This document shows, in pieces, positions 1 to 8,779 of a stretch of 18,383 nucleotides of DNA (the stretch's first letter is position 1; the number at the start of each line of letters is the position of its first letter). The stretch lies in contig JAUNRP010000008.1 in the NCBI GenBank assembly GCA_030544165.1, positions 1 to 18,383 of the forward strand, given 5' to 3'. A model generated the notes under the pieces. That model was not told where the DNA came from and did no database searches. It saw only the letters and a list, made by a program, of their open reading frames with translations. The DNA is from a bacterium. Lineage in GTDB: Bacteria > Actinomycetota > Actinomycetes > Actinomycetales > Actinomycetaceae. The position numbers were made by a program, and so were the translations under genes.

Positions 1-33
1 ATCGAAATCGGGGACGCCGGTGTCGTGGGCCAT
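1..33 (-). CDS. 5' end of an unidentified protein-coding gene (partial)
   Basis: Only the first 11 codons are inside the window, reading M-A-H-D-T-G-V-P-D-F-D, and the rest lies beyond the left edge. The start is supported by a strong ribosome binding site (AAGGAG, complement of 40-45) six bases before the ATG, and by a promoter-like -10 further upstream with an inverted repeat next to it. The product cannot be named from 11 residues. It has the same direction as the leuS unit but is separated from it by about 200 bases and has its own promoter, so it is probably a separate transcription unit. Confidence 0.55.
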   Translation of the reverse strand, partial: MAHDTGVPDFD

Positions 34-64
34 TGATCACTCCTTCGTGTCAGTCGTGCCACCG

Positions 65-84
65 ATTGTATCTCAATCTAAGAT
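65..84 (-). promoter_or_regulatory. Putative promoter -10 with an overlapping operator-like dyad
   Basis: On the minus strand a good -10 hexamer TACAAT (complement of 65-70) lies upstream of the partial gene that starts at 33. Immediately upstream is an inverted repeat with arms ATCT (70-73) and AGAT (81-84) around 7 bases. The dyad occupies the -10/-35 spacer, where a repressor such as a MarR-type dimer would block RNA polymerase. No good -35 is seen (TGTAAC at 17 bp is weak). The base composition is also more A+T rich than the surroundings. The regulator is unknown. Confidence 0.35.
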
Positions 85-241
85 CCTGTTACACATCCTC
101 GACACCGACAGTCACGCTGAGTGATGTCATCCAGTACGGGCAGGCAGATGCCTCCAGCTGCCGCGGCGGCGCAGGCATTCGCATCGCGAGGTGAGGACCG
201 CCAGGCCGCCTCGGGGTCGGGTCAGGCGCGGGGGGCGCTGG

Positions 242-732
242 CTACAGGCTCTTGAGAAGCGGGGTGACGTCGTAGGACTGCGGGGCCACCCGGAACTTCG
301 TCCCATCCTCCGTGGTGACGGTGAGGGCGCCGTTGCTAAAGCGGTGGTCCACGATGTCCCGATACCAGATGGTGCGCACCTGGCCGAAGACGTTCCGGAA
401 GACCAGGTGGTCCTCCCGCACCACCAGGTACCAGTTGACGTACTGGGCGATGAGGAACACTCCCCCGAGGCCGATCAAGTAGGGAATCACCTTCATGGCC
501 ACCTCCGAGTCCTCCCTCGTGAAGGCCACGAGCAGGAGGAGCCCCATGATCACCAGGATGAAGATGCCGGTCCACAGCATGAACCGAGGCATCCGGAGGC
601 GCTCAGGGTGCCCCTTTGTCCGGTTCGGGTTCTGCCGCATCCGTGCGGAGACGCGCCGGAGGATGAACGCCAGGCCCACCGTGAGGACCGCGGTGATGAG
701 CGCAAGGAGAATCCTGGCGCCCCACTCCTCCA

Positions 733-736
<4 letters not shown>
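242..736 (-). CDS. Small membrane protein with C-terminal PH-like domain, coupled to leuS
   Basis: This 164-residue protein (GTG start at 736; an alternative ATG at 733 removes one residue) has three predicted membrane helices at about residues 6-26, 52-71 and 82-103. A basic loop at about 28-52 separates the first two. After the third helix comes a β-rich tail (about 104-160, containing WYLVVREDHLVFRNVFGQ and IWYRDIVDHRF). The pattern of alternating strands and a final short helix resembles bacterial PH-like (bPH) domains of membrane proteins. The start overlaps the leuS stop codon (GTGA overlap) and there is no separate strong ribosome binding site, so translation is probably coupled to leuS. 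No function can be assigned; the link to leuS may be only positional. The PH-like assignment is inferred from the strand pattern. Confidence 0.8.
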
Positions 737-3615
<2,879 letters not shown>

Positions 3616-3652
3616 CGATCCCTCACATGCGTTGTGGTTCTCCCGAGGCATG

Positions 3653-3677
3653 AAAAAACCTCCCGGGCAGGGAGGTT
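3653..3677 (-). terminator. Intrinsic terminator in the leuS leader (attenuator)
   Basis: Minus-strand RNA would form a perfect 8-bp stem, AACCTCCC (complement of 3670-3677) pairing with GGGAGGTT (complement of 3657-3664), with a 5-base loop. A run of six T lies across the end of the stem and the bases beyond it (complement of 3653-3658). It lies between the leader peptide and the leuS start codon, about 40 bases before the ATG, so it can only act as a conditional terminator for leuS. A competing antiterminator stem was not identified with confidence. Confidence 0.85.
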
Positions 3678-3679
3678 CG

Positions 3680-3698
3680 CCGCACGGATGCCGTGCGG
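3680..3698 (-). other. Stable hairpin between leader-peptide stop and terminator
   Basis: Perfect 8-bp inverted repeat, CCGCACGG (3680-3687) and CCGTGCGG (3691-3698), with a 3-base loop. On the minus strand it begins at the base directly after the leader-peptide TAG. A ribosome that finishes the peptide would cover the first arm, whereas one stalled further back at the Leu codons might leave it free. It may be the pause or regulatory stem of the attenuator. A further copy of CCGCACGG occurs at 3739-3746, in what appears to be the promoter. Confidence 0.6.
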
Positions 3699-3725
3699 CT
3701 AGCTAAGGAGAAGACCAGTCCTCAT
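3699..3725 (-). CDS. leuS leader peptide (MRTGLLLS)
   Basis: A nine-codon reading frame, ATG AGG ACT GGT CTT CTC CTT AGC TAG, encodes M-R-T-G-L-L-L-S and ends one base before a stable hairpin, which is followed by an intrinsic terminator and leuS. Three consecutive leucine codons directly upstream of the leucyl-tRNA synthetase gene are the signature of ribosome-mediated attenuation: low charged tRNA-Leu would stall the ribosome and favour read-through into leuS. Classical attenuators have been predicted in front of leuS in some Streptomyces, so the arrangement has precedent. There is no normal ribosome binding site. A TACGCT -10-like hexamer lies 7 bases before the ATG, so the peptide may be translated from a leaderless or nearly leaderless transcript. 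Confidence 0.8.
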   Translation of the reverse strand: MRTGLLLS

Positions 3726-3732
3726 GCCCCCC

Positions 3733-3738
3733 AGCGTA
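3733..3738 (-). promoter_or_regulatory. Putative -10 of the leuS leader transcript
   Basis: TACGCT (complement of 3733-3738) fits a TANNNT -10 and is 7 bases upstream of the leader-peptide ATG, so transcription would start at or next to the A of that ATG. No convincing -35 is present at 16-18 bp, where the sequence overlaps the start codon of the divergent HIT gene. Assignment rests on position and the hexamer only. Confidence 0.35.
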
Positions 3739-3746
3739 CCGCACGG

Positions 3747-3752
3747 CATGAT
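3747..3752 (+). promoter_or_regulatory. Putative -10 of the HIT gene (leaderless)
   Basis: CATGAT lies exactly 6 bases before the HIT ATG at 3759. That would place the transcription start at the start codon. No good -35 is seen. The hexamer falls within the spacer of the proposed leuS promoter, so the two divergent promoters would overlap. Confidence 0.3.
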
Positions 3753-3758
3753 GGGGCC

Positions 3759-4202
3759 ATGAGTACCGTCTTCGAGAAGATCATCGCTGGCGAGATCCCC
3801 GGCCTGTTCGCCTGGGCCGACGACGTGGTGGTCGCCTTCGCCACCATCGAACCGATCACGCCCGGTCACATGCTCGTGGTCCCGCGCGTGCCCGTTGACC
3901 AATTCTCGGACCTCGACGACGACGTGCTGGGTCACGCCGCCGTCGTCGCCGCCCGTATCGGCCGGGCCCAACGCGCCGCCTTCGACGCGCCCCGCTCGGC
4001 GCTCATCGTGGCCGGCTTCGAGGTGCCGCACGCCCACCTCCACGTGATTCCGGCGTGGGACCAGGCGGCCATCGCGCTCTCCAACGCCCGGGCGGCCGAC
4101 ACCTCGGAGCTCCGTTCCGCCACGGAGAGGGTGCGGGAGGCCCTGCGGGAGATGGGGTGGGGGGCGTTCGTGCCCTCCTCGATCTCGTCGCCGAGGCTCT
4201 GA
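3759..4202 (+). CDS. HIT-family (histidine triad) nucleotide-binding protein
   Basis: A 147-residue protein starting MSTVFEKIIAGEIPG, the usual opening of bacterial HinT/HIT proteins. The histidine triad is H91-A-H93-L-H95 in the context VPHAHLHVIP, which is the nucleotide-phosphoryl binding and catalytic motif. Family members hydrolyse purine nucleoside phosphoramidates or dinucleoside polyphosphates in the cytoplasm; the substrate here is unknown. The position after IPG, often a zinc-binding Cys in HinT proteins, is not Cys. A GTG frame extends upstream to 3693, but I chose the ATG at 3759 because family similarity begins exactly there. There is no ribosome binding site beyond a weak GGGG, fitting a leaderless transcript. 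It is divergent from leuS and ends one base from the convergent VKOR gene. Confidence 0.92.
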   Translation: MSTVFEKIIAGEIPGLFAWADDVVVAFATIEPITPGHMLVVPRVPVDQFSDLDDDVLGHAAVVAARIGRAQRAAFDAPRSALIVAGFEVPHAHLHVIPAWDQAAIALSNARAADTSELRSATERVREALREMGWGAFVPSSISSPRL

Positions 4203-4203
4203 G

Positions 4204-4899
4204 TCAGATCCCGAGCAGCAGGGACCACTGGGTCCAGAAGGTGATGATGATGAGCGCGATGATGATCGCGAACGTGGCGATCGTCAGTAGCCAGCGCTCG
4301 CGGAACAGGAAGCGGGAGGCGCCCTCCCCCACGGGAAGGTGGCCCGCCTGCGCGGCGCGTCCGATCACCTGGTAGCCCACCACGATCACCACCGCCCAGG
4401 AGACCATGCACCACGGGCAGAGGGTGCGGATGTTGGCCATCGACTGGTAGGCGAACCACGCCACGAACGCGAGGCCGGCCAGGACCGTGAGGCTCATGAG
4501 CTGCCAGAACCAGCTCGCCACACGGGCCCCGGCGAGGAACATGAGGCCCACGCCGATCACGAGGCCGAACACGGCGGTGCCCACCAGCGCGTTCGGCATC
4601 CCGAAGAGGAGCTGGGACTGCCACATGGACAGGGAGGTGGAGCAGGCGAGGATCGGGTTGATGTCACACCCGAGGATCGCGTCCGGGTTGCGCAGGATCG
4701 TCATCTCCGCCATCACGAGCTGGAGGGAGGCGTAGAGCCCCACGATCCCACCGATCACCATCATCCAGGCGAGGTCCCGGGGCGCCCCGCCGGCCACCTG
4801 GTGCTCACTCGCGCGGCCACGATCGAGGGCGAGGAGTTCGCGCTCCTCGTCCAGCAGGTCCTCGTCCGGGCTCACCTCGCGCTGCGTCATGGGGTTCAT
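4204..4899 (-). CDS. Vitamin K epoxide reductase (VKOR) family membrane protein
   Basis: A 231-residue integral membrane protein with a hydrophilic acidic N-terminus (about 1-40) and about five membrane helices, the last at about 203-225. The four VKOR cysteines are present: loop pair C78 and C86 (LGCDINPILACST) and the quinone-proximal CPWC motif at C161/C164 (TLCPWCMVSW). In actinobacteria VKOR replaces DsbB, passing electrons from a periplasm-side DsbA-like oxidase to membrane quinone to support disulfide formation in exported proteins. No DsbA partner is encoded next to it. It is the last gene of a three-gene operon, starting 10 bases after the lipoprotein stop, with a GAGG site 8 bases before the ATG. 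An alternative ATG lies at 4890. It ends one base from the convergent HIT gene. Confidence 0.93.
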   Translation of the reverse strand: MNPMTQREVSPDEDLLDEERELLALDRGRASEHQVAGGAPRDLAWMMVIGGIVGLYASLQLVMAEMTILRNPDAILGCDINPILACSTSLSMWQSQLLFGMPNALVGTAVFGLVIGVGLMFLAGARVASWFWQLMSLTVLAGLAFVAWFAYQSMANIRTLCPWCMVSWAVVIVVGYQVIGRAAQAGHLPVGEGASRFLFRERWLLTIATFAIIIALIIITFWTQWSLLLGI

Positions 4900-4909
4900 G
4901 GTAAACGCC

Positions 4910-6427
4910 TCACTGGTAGGTGATGAGCAGCGGGGTGGGCTGGACCACGCTCATGGTCTCCTCCGGAGTCATGATGCGCGGCACGTCCTCGTCATAGAAG
5001 TTCTTCCAACCCCAGTAGGGCACCTGGCTCAGGTACTCGCGGAGCCGGTTCCAGGTGCCCACCTTGGCGCCGTGGCCGCCCTGCCCGTCCACGTGGACCA
5101 TGTAGGCGATCTCCGGGCGGGAGACGTCAACCTCGGGTGCGCTCTGCACCATGTTCACCGTGAAGGAGTGGAGGATGAAGAGCTTCTGCGGCAGGTTGTT
5201 CTCCCGCACCAGATCGGCGAGCCACGTGGTCACCTCGTTCACCTCCGCGGCCTGCACGGAACCGATCTGGCGGAGGTGGACCTGGTCCGGGCCGAGCCTC
5301 CACTCGGGATCGAGGGCGAGGCCCACGTAGGGCAGGCGGAGGAGGTCCTCGTACATCTTCGCCTGGGTGAGGAAGTCGGTCCTCCCCGGCTGGAGGTCGA
5401 GGATCACGTAGAGGCCGTGCTCGTGGGCCGCCTCGATGAGGGGCAGGTAGTGGGAGGAGGGGAACTCGTTCGAGTAGTTGCCGTCCGAACCGGGCGATCC
5501 GGAGGCCACCGTCACGATGATCTCCAGGGTGGGGACCACGGTGGCCTCCGTCAGGTGGTCATACATGGCCGCGTGCTCCTCGGCGCGCGCCACGGTGGCA
5601 TCCACGCCCTGCTCACCGAGCAGGCCGAGCGAGGGGGCCCCCGGGTGGCCGTAGAGGGCCACGTAGAGTTTGTCTCCCTCGATCGTCTGGGTATCTCCGC
5701 CCGGAAGGGTGACTCCGGTCCGGGCCGTGGCGATCTGCCAGTTCAGGGTCGCCTCGTCGGGGAATCCCGGGCCAAACGCCACCACCGGCGCGTCGGGACT
5801 CGCGGAGAGCGCCTCGATCGCGGCACCGGACGCGCCCGGCTGGGCGGCCACCACCACCTGCCCGCCCTCGCGCTCGGCGAGCGGACGGACCAGACCTGCG
5901 GTCTCGTCGTCGGAAATGAGGGCCACCCATGGTGGCGGGTCCCCGGCCTGGGCAGCCTGCGGGAGTTTGACGGCGGCCGGGTCCGCGGGGACGGCGAGCG
6001 CGCCCGTCACCGACTCGGGGACGTCCCGGCCCACGGGGAGGGCGAGCGTGGCACCGAGCCTCGCCACCTCGCCGGCCACCACCGCCTCCTGCTCGGGGGT
6101 GGATTCGGCCGGGAGCGCGAGCACGGGGATGCCGTAGGAGTCGGCGAGTTCGAGGGCGGCGGGATCAGCGGCATCCGTGGCGAGGACCACGGCAGGGGCG
6201 GATTCGTAGTGGAGGCCGGCCACCGCCACGGACATGCCCGTGGCATCCGCGGCCGGCTGGAGGAGGAGGGAGCCGTCCGAGGTGCGGGGCACCGCGGGCT
6301 CCAGGTATCGGGTCTCAGCGGACCCGAGGGCAAGGCCCGGCTGGCTCCTCACGCGGCCGGTCGAATCGCCGCAGCCCGCCAGGGAGAGTGCCAGGGCGAG
6401 GGCGATCACGCCGGCCGCGCGCCTCAC
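4910..6427 (-). CDS. Large lipoprotein with Rossmann-like and probable TIM-barrel domains, function unknown
   Basis: A 505-residue exported lipoprotein. A short basic N-terminus and hydrophobic stretch end in the lipobox L-A-G-C with C19 as the lipidated residue. Residues about 75-230 look like repeated β-α units (for example AVVLATDAADPAALELADSYGIP, quoted in parts: AVVLATDAADPAAL, then ELADSYGIPVLAL), resembling cell-wall-binding repeat 2 units. Residues about 253-480 contain spaced strands ending in acidic or polar residues: KLYVALYGHPG, PTLEIIVTVAS, GLYVILDLQPGR, VGLALDPEWRL, KLFILHSFT and IAYMVHVDGQGG, as expected for a glycosidase-like barrel. Candidate active-site acids are D344, D373/E375 and D447. 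The GTG start at 6427 overlaps the HAD stop (GTGA) and gives a complete signal peptide; a longer reading starting at 6508 would not. Catalytic function is inference. Confidence 0.85.
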   Translation of the reverse strand: MRRAAGVIALALALSLAGCGDSTGRVRSQPGLALGSAETRYLEPAVPRTSDGSLLLQPAADATGMSVAVAGLHYESAPAVVLATDAADPAALELADSYGIPVLALPAESTPEQEAVVAGEVARLGATLALPVGRDVPESVTGALAVPADPAAVKLPQAAQAGDPPPWVALISDDETAGLVRPLAEREGGQVVVAAQPGASGAAIEALSASPDAPVVAFGPGFPDEATLNWQIATARTGVTLPGGDTQTIEGDKLYVALYGHPGAPSLGLLGEQGVDATVARAEEHAAMYDHLTEATVVPTLEIIVTVASGSPGSDGNYSNEFPSSHYLPLIEAAHEHGLYVILDLQPGRTDFLTQAKMYEDLLRLPYVGLALDPEWRLGPDQVHLRQIGSVQAAEVNEVTTWLADLVRENNLPQKLFILHSFTVNMVQSAPEVDVSRPEIAYMVHVDGQGGHGAKVGTWNRLREYLSQVPYWGWKNFYDEDVPRIMTPEETMSVVQPTPLLITYQ

Positions 6428-7188
6428 TTCTGCGACCCGGCGGTGATGGTGGCGATGAGGTCCTCGATGATTCCGGCCGTCTGCTCGGGCCCGCTCGTCT
6501 CCACACACTTCAGGCCGAGGTGCTTGACGGGGTAGTCGTTGCCGTCCGGATCGAGCCGGTCCCCCACGAACACCATCTGGTCGAGCGGGATGCCGGTCTG
6601 CTCGCCGAGGCGGAGCATGCCGTAGGCCTTGTCGATTCCCTTGCGGGTGACGTCCACCGAGGTGGAGCCGCCGGAGCGGACCTCGAGTTCAGGAAGGAGG
6701 GGCTCGAGCGTGCGGACGAGTGCGGCCCTCTTCTCACCACTCGGATCCCATGCGCGCTTCGCCTCCAGCGGTGCCTTCTGGCCGAGCGCGGAGAAGGTGA
6801 TCTGGGTGCCCCGGTCCTCGATCACCTCGCCCCAGGTCTCCTCCTCCCACAGGCCCAGCTCGCGGGCCTCGTCCTCCATGTGGTGCTTCACGTGTTCCCG
6901 CTCCTCCGGTGAGAGGGGCTGGGAGTAGACCTGGGACCACTTCTCGCCGTCGTGGCGGATGTAGCGGGTGCCGCACGTGGGCATGAGGTGGAGGCGGCGG
7001 AGCTGGTAGGTGTCCGCATCCAGGTGATCGATCACCTGATCGCGGAACTGGCTCCACTGTCCGCCGGAGATGATGCAGACCTCGGCCACCTCGAGGAGGC
7101 GCAGCAGCGCGTCCGCCACCTCTGCGGGAATCTGGGACTTGGAGGGAGCCAGCGTGTCATCGAGGTCGAATGCGACGAGGCGGACCAT
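6424..7188 (-). CDS. HAD-IIB phosphatase, phosphomannomutase-like
   Basis: A 254-residue cytoplasmic protein of the HAD superfamily. Motif I is D8-L-D10-D-T (AFDLDDTLAPSKSQI), motif II is at ISGG, the motif III lysine is in VTRKGIDKAYG, and motif IV is VGDRLDPDGNDYP. The central segment ITFSALGQKAPLEAKRAW resembles the cap of eukaryote-type phosphomannomutases (N-V-S-P-I-G-R pattern), so the substrate may be a sugar phosphate, either as phosphatase or mutase. I chose the ATG at 7188 because it follows AGAAAGG at good spacing and the fold starts there; in-frame starts at 7221 and 7260 are less likely. It is the first gene of an operon with the lipoprotein (4-base overlap) and VKOR, and is divergent from deoD. 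Sugar specificity cannot be read from the sequence. Confidence 0.9.
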   Translation of the reverse strand: MVRLVAFDLDDTLAPSKSQIPAEVADALLRLLEVAEVCIISGGQWSQFRDQVIDHLDADTYQLRRLHLMPTCGTRYIRHDGEKWSQVYSQPLSPEEREHVKHHMEDEARELGLWEEETWGEVIEDRGTQITFSALGQKAPLEAKRAWDPSGEKRAALVRTLEPLLPELEVRSGGSTSVDVTRKGIDKAYGMLRLGEQTGIPLDQMVFVGDRLDPDGNDYPVKHLGLKCVETSGPEQTAGIIEDLIATITAGSQK

Positions 7189-7274
7189 CGGGGCCTTTCT
7201 GATCGGGGTCTCCCTGTCCATTCTGCCCCACCTCCGTGGCAGGATTGGCACACACCCCACCCGAAGGAGCGCCC

Positions 7275-7982
7275 ATGGCCACCCCCCACATCTCCGCCGC
7301 CGAGGGCGACTTCGCCCCCGCAGTGCTCATGCCGGGGGATCCGAAGCGGGCGGAGAGGATCGCGCACCAACTGATGGATGACGCGCGGCTCGTCACCGAC
7401 GTGCGCGGGATGCTGGGCTTCACGGGCACCCACCAGGGCCGCCCACTCTCCGTGATGGGGTCCGGGATGGGCCAGCCCTCGGCGGGGATCTACGTGACCG
7501 AGCTCTTCAGGTTCTACGGTGTGGAGCGCGTGATCCGCGTGGGCACCACCGGCGGGATCGCCCACCACGTGAAGGTGGGGGACGTGATCGTGGCCACCGG
7601 CGCCCACACGGACTCCGGGATGAACGCGATGCGGATCCCGGGCATCCACTTCTCCGCCGTGGCCTCGTTCGAGCTCGCGGCCGCTGCGATGGCCGCCGCC
7701 GGTGAGGAGGACCGGGTCCACGTGGGGCCGATCGTCTCCAAGGACCACTTCTACATGGTGGTCCCCGGCCAGGTGGACGCACTGGCGGCGTACGGGGTGC
7801 TGGGCGTGGACATGGAGGCGGCGGCGATGTACGCGATCGCCGCCGAGTACGGCAAGCAGGCCCTCACCGTCCTCACGGTCTCGGACCACCTCCTGGACGG
7901 CTCCGAGGACATGTCCTCCGAGGAGCGTGAGACGCGCTTTTCCACCGCCCTGAAGCTGGCCGTGGCGGCCGCGTTCGCCTGA
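7275..7982 (+). CDS. deoD: Purine nucleoside phosphorylase, DeoD type
   Basis: Cleaves purine (deoxy)nucleosides with phosphate to a free base and (deoxy)ribose-1-phosphate in purine salvage; the DeoD type is a cytoplasmic hexamer. The 235-residue sequence follows E. coli DeoD closely: MATPHI at the N-terminus (nucleoside-site His5), the phosphate-binding MPGDPKR and VRGMLGFTG segments, IRVGTTGG, the GVDMEAAAMY ribose-binding segment, and the catalytic Asp in VSDH. The ATG at 7275 is fixed by the GAAGGAG ribosome binding site (7263-7269 region) and by the family N-terminus. The gene stands alone, divergent from the HAD operon, 69 bases before the DUF2510 gene. No clear promoter or terminator was identified in its flanks. 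Confidence 0.96.
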   Translation: MATPHISAAEGDFAPAVLMPGDPKRAERIAHQLMDDARLVTDVRGMLGFTGTHQGRPLSVMGSGMGQPSAGIYVTELFRFYGVERVIRVGTTGGIAHHVKVGDVIVATGAHTDSGMNAMRIPGIHFSAVASFELAAAAMAAAGEEDRVHVGPIVSKDHFYMVVPGQVDALAAYGVLGVDMEAAAMYAIAAEYGKQALTVLTVSDHLLDGSEDMSSEERETRFSTALKLAVAAAFA

Positions 7983-8051
7983 GCCCCCCTCCTCTCATGG
8001 CCCCCGCGGGCGGTGGTGTGGTGGGATGGGCACACGAGTGGAAGGAATGCC

Positions 8052-8681
8052 ATGCAGGCGAGAACGGTGAGTGCCGGGTGGTACACCGATCCGGAGAACC
8101 CGCGCGACGAGCGCTACTTCGACGGCCGGAAGTGGACGCACCACGTCCGCAAGGACATCCCGGACATCCCACTGGCCCCCTGGGTGGACCCGCGCACCGT
8201 TCCCGCGGTGAACGGGCACGCGGTGGACACCAGTGCTCCGCGCTCCAACCTCGTCACCTGGATCTCCCTCGGGCTCGCGACCGTGGGCGTGGCGGTGGCG
8301 TTCGTGGTGGGCTACCTCCAGACCACCGAGGGGATCCGGGCCGCCGCCGGGGTGCCGGGTGGATACACCGTGGAGGATCCGCCCGCCGGGGTCGCCGGCG
8401 CCGCCCTCCACCCCACCTACACCTGCGCGGACATCATGGAGGCGGTCCTCGAGTTCGACCGGGACGATAACAAGGTCGGCATCGTCACCTGGGCGGGATC
8501 CCCTGCGGTCACCTTCGACAACCAGCCCATCCGCACCCTCCCGAACGACTCCGCCACCGTCTACCGGATGCTCGGCTGCACCGTTGATGCGGCCACCGCC
8601 AGCGGGCAGACGGTGTCCGTGGTGACCGGGTTGTACACCAATCACCAGGGCCAGCTCATCGTGGCCTACGACCCGGGCTGA
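8052..8681 (+). CDS. DUF2510-domain membrane-anchored protein
   Basis: A 209-residue protein with an N-terminal DUF2510 domain (about residues 7-35, with the typical AGWYTDPENP and RYFDGRKWT motifs), a Pro-rich link, one membrane helix at about 67-89, and an exported C-terminal domain of about 120 residues with two cysteines (in TYTCADIM and MLGCTVDA) that could form a disulfide. DUF2510 is a short domain common in actinobacterial membrane proteins and of unknown function; here it is on the cytoplasmic side. The ATG at 8052 has a GAAGGA site at 8041-8046. The gene runs the same way as deoD and the epimerase-like gene but is separated from each by 70-100 bases. No enzyme motif is seen. Confidence 0.88.
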   Translation: MQARTVSAGWYTDPENPRDERYFDGRKWTHHVRKDIPDIPLAPWVDPRTVPAVNGHAVDTSAPRSNLVTWISLGLATVGVAVAFVVGYLQTTEGIRAAAGVPGGYTVEDPPAGVAGAALHPTYTCADIMEAVLEFDRDDNKVGIVTWAGSPAVTFDNQPIRTLPNDSATVYRMLGCTVDAATASGQTVSVVTGLYTNHQGQLIVAYDPG

Positions 8682-8779
8682 TGATTCTGTGAGGGTGCTG
8701 TGAACCTTCTGCCGCACCCGCGCAAACTCGCCGAACCGGGCTCCGCGCGCGTGCGAGACTGCACGGCGAAGGAGGTTCA

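Noticed and set aside
144..182. Possible terminator downstream of the leuS unit (ATGCCT and AGGCAT arms)
   Set aside because: The arms are only 6 bp with a loop of about 20 bases and there is no T run on the minus strand.
3616..3725. T-box riboswitch in front of leuS
   Set aside because: No conserved T-box sequence or specifier-loop arrangement is seen; a peptide with Leu codons and a terminator explains the region better.
4889..6535. 548-codon open frame on the + strand opposite the lipoprotein
   Set aside because: Shadow frame; the minus strand gives a lipobox, ordered strands and overlapping operon starts.
8686..8702. Direct repeat CTGTGA spaced 11 bases before the epimerase gene
   Set aside because: Only two short copies, no promoter aligned to them and no known regulator match.
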